Position numbers and translations under genes: made by a program
In this document: positions 31,740-33,184 of the stretch, one piece after another
How the letters are laid out: every line of letters starts with the position of its first letter
Position numbering within the stretch: the first letter of the stretch is position 1
Notes under the pieces: model-generated
Databases searched by the model: none
What the model was told of the DNA's origin: nothing
Seen by the model: the letters and a program-made list of their open reading frames with translations, nothing else
Origin: Opitutales bacterium
Lineage (GTDB): Bacteria > Verrucomicrobiota > Verrucomicrobiia > Opitutales > T3Sed10-336
Length of the DNA stretch: 33,184 nucleotides
NCBI GenBank assembly: GCA_007130045.1
Contig: SLTG01000070.1
Span: 1-33,184, forward strand
Direction: 5' to 3'

Positions 31740-33184
31740 TCAGTCCGGCAGCTCCACCTCCAACCGCAGGAAATAGCTCTCGACATCGTCGATCGGGTCG
31801 TCTGCGACAAGGCTGCGACGCTCGCGGTCGTCGGGGAGGGTCTCGATGGTTTCTTTGGTAAACTCCGCCGGGGTCCAATCGTTGAGGCCGGTAGAAGTTT
31901 GTAACGTGAGTTCCACCTCGGCGTCGGGGTCACGGGAAAGTTCCAGACCCGGGTAGCGTTCGCCGTTTTCTTCGATGAACACAAAGCGGGGGAGGTCGGC
32001 GTGGGCGGAGTCCATCGGATCGACGCCCATAGCGTATTTGATCAGGTTGGCGACGTCGTCACCGGCGGGTGTGGCACCGGGACCGCGTTCCCCTTCGGGC
32101 GGCAGTTGTTCCGGCGGCCGGCTTGCCATCCAGCCTTCGAAGGATCGTTCGTACACGATCAACTCAACCTCTTCGAATGCCGCATGGAAATTGTCGGTCT
32201 CGTCAACATCCACACGCAGGATATGGACGCCCGGTTCGAGCACGGTATCGGCGGGCGGATCGTAGGCGAGATCGCCGTCTCCGAAGAGCAATGTCGCGTT
32301 CAGTTGCGATTCGGACAGGGGAGTTCCGGCGGCGACGGGATCCGGATCGCTCCACTCGATCAACGGCGCCGCCCGTTCGACGATGAGATCGACTATGGCA
32401 AACGCGGTGGCAAAGTTCGCCGAGTCCTCGGGAATAAAGAAGGCCGTCAGTTCGTGCTCGCCCGCGTCGAGTTCCATGCCGAATTCCGGCTCGTACTCGA
32501 AGAATCCCTCCACGTCCGCCGCGGCATTGAGCTGGGTTTCGTCGAGCGGCGTCCCGAACTCGATCGGGTCCGGATCTTCCCAGCTTACCGAAACAACGAA
32601 CGGTTCGATTGCCACTTCGAAAGCCGCAAGCGTGCCGCCTTCCACCTTGTTTCCGCCGGTATCGCCCACGCTGTCTTCGATCAGCCGGATGGAATAGACG
32701 CCCGCGTCCTCGGGAAGCCACTCGCCCCCCGGAGGCAACACACGGTAGGTGACGGTACGCGGCGTGCCGTCGTTCGCATTGTCGATTTCCACGTACTCCA
32801 CCTCTTGTCGATCGCCGGCCGGTCCATACACCCGGATCACTTCCTCGTCCCCCGTTATCGTTTCGACATCAACGGCTGTGTTGTCGGCGAAGGTCACCGA
32901 AAAAACGTGCGGTGCCTCACTCGGTTCGGACAGATCGGCGACGATTGCTTGTGCCGTCGGCGGTTCGCGATCGGACGCGACCAGGTTCACGCGGGTGATC
33001 CCCGCTTCCGGATGGGCCTCGCCGTGGAGGCGGAACTCCAGCGTGGCGGGCGCAAGGCCCAAGAGATTGGGATCCGTTACCTCGACCGCAAAAGGCGTTC
33101 GCGCATCGAGGAGCTGCTCCGGCGCCTCCAGGGTCGCCACCACCACCGATTCAATGACAACGTCCAATGTGCCCGTCGTGGAAA
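31740..33184 (-). CDS. C-terminal part of a large MBG-repeat surface-type protein (partial)
   Basis: The frame is open to the right edge, so the N-terminus lies outside; about 480 residues are visible. The chain begins with Ig-like segments (LEFRLHGEAHPEAGITRVNLVASD, then a cadherin-like stretch ending GVYSIRLIEDSVGDTGGNKVEGG). Two MBG-type repeats follow: 'WEDPDPIEFGTPLDETQLNA' and 'WSDPDPVAAGTPLSESQLNA', each about 85 residues. The end has FEGWMASRPPEQLPP, an ANLIKYAMGVDPMDSA block and a beta-rich tail (LELSRDPDAEVELTLQTSTGLNDWTPAE). I associate that C-terminal block with secreted Verrucomicrobiota proteins. It is very acidic. A secreted or cell-surface location is likely; the N-terminal domains that would reveal its activity are missing. 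Confidence 0.85.
   Translation of the reverse strand, partial: STTGTLDVVIESVVVATLEAPEQLLDARTPFAVEVTDPNLLGLAPATLEFRLHGEAHPEAGITRVNLVASDREPPTAQAIVADLSEPSEAPHVFSVTFADNTAVDVETITGDEEVIRVYGPAGDRQEVEYVEIDNANDGTPRTVTYRVLPPGGEWLPEDAGVYSIRLIEDSVGDTGGNKVEGGTLAAFEVAIEPFVVSVSWEDPDPIEFGTPLDETQLNAAADVEGFFEYEPEFGMELDAGEHELTAFFIPEDSANFATAFAIVDLIVERAAPLIEWSDPDPVAAGTPLSESQLNATLLFGDGDLAYDPPADTVLEPGVHILRVDVDETDNFHAAFEEVELIVYERSFEGWMASRPPEQLPPEGERGPGATPAGDDVANLIKYAMGVDPMDSAHADLPRFVFIEENGERYPGLELSRDPDAEVELTLQTSTGLNDWTPAEFTKETIETLPDDRERRSLVADDPIDDVESYFLRLEVELPD

Noticed and set aside
1-33184. CRISPR array, transposon or phage island
   Set aside because: I saw no regularly spaced repeats, transposase, integrase or phage structural gene on either strand.

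Overview
The window is a 33 kb piece of ordinary bacterial chromosome, with moderately high GC by eye and strongly GC-biased third codon positions. It most likely comes from a Verrucomicrobiota genome, probably near the Opitutales. I base this on the gene at the right edge, which has MBG-type 'G-T-P-L-x-x-x-Q-L-N-A' repeats and a C-terminal 'ANLIKYAMGVDP' block that I associate with that phylum. A lysine/alanine-rich protein with a 'SWNRGVPMDCVDADEW' type C-terminus and a long LeuRS of KMGKS type fit the same placement. This is inference; no 16S gene is present.

Layout. 1-2.5 kb: acetyl-CoA synthetase (acs) with a good ribosome binding site. 2.7-3.6 kb: a small unrecognised gene whose 3' end overlaps a convergent beta-carbonic anhydrase (can). 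3.7-8.6 kb, minus strand: recJ, then a fused secDF and yajC. 9-12.2 kb, plus strand: speA (arginine decarboxylase) and a PAC2-family protein, separated by strong inverted repeats. 12.3-19.9 kb, minus strand: a compact group transcribed as yraN, zwf, opcA, smc, preceded by a histone-H1-like fusion protein. 20.1 kb: tRNA-Ala(CGC), followed by an inverted-repeat element and a short tandem duplication. 20.5-23.5 kb: a GT4 glycosyltransferase, a DUF374 acyltransferase and a membrane-anchored VWA-like protein. 23.7 kb: tRNA-Asp(GTC) with an intrinsic terminator. 23.8-25.4 kb, minus strand: riboflavin synthase overlapping a uracil-DNA glycosylase. 25.5-30.5 kb, plus strand: leuS, mutY, msrA and a two-helix membrane protein. 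30.6-33.2 kb, minus strand: a cation diffusion facilitator and the C-terminal part of a large surface-type repeat protein that runs off the window.

Most genes are housekeeping: acetate activation, CO2/bicarbonate balance, Sec export, polyamine synthesis, oxidative pentose phosphate entry, chromosome segregation, translation and DNA repair (recJ, udg, mutY, with msrA for oxidised protein). I see no transposase, phage gene, CRISPR array, toxin-antitoxin pair or defence cluster, and no convincing new multi-gene system. The items most worth a second look are the H1-like/carbohydrate-binding-like fusion protein, the PAC2 protein in a bacterium with no visible proteasome genes, and several enzymes with a substituted key residue (GT4, VWA, UDG). 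A repeat-like element abutting tRNA-Ala and a perfect 15-bp-arm inverted repeat before the PAC2 gene also stand out.
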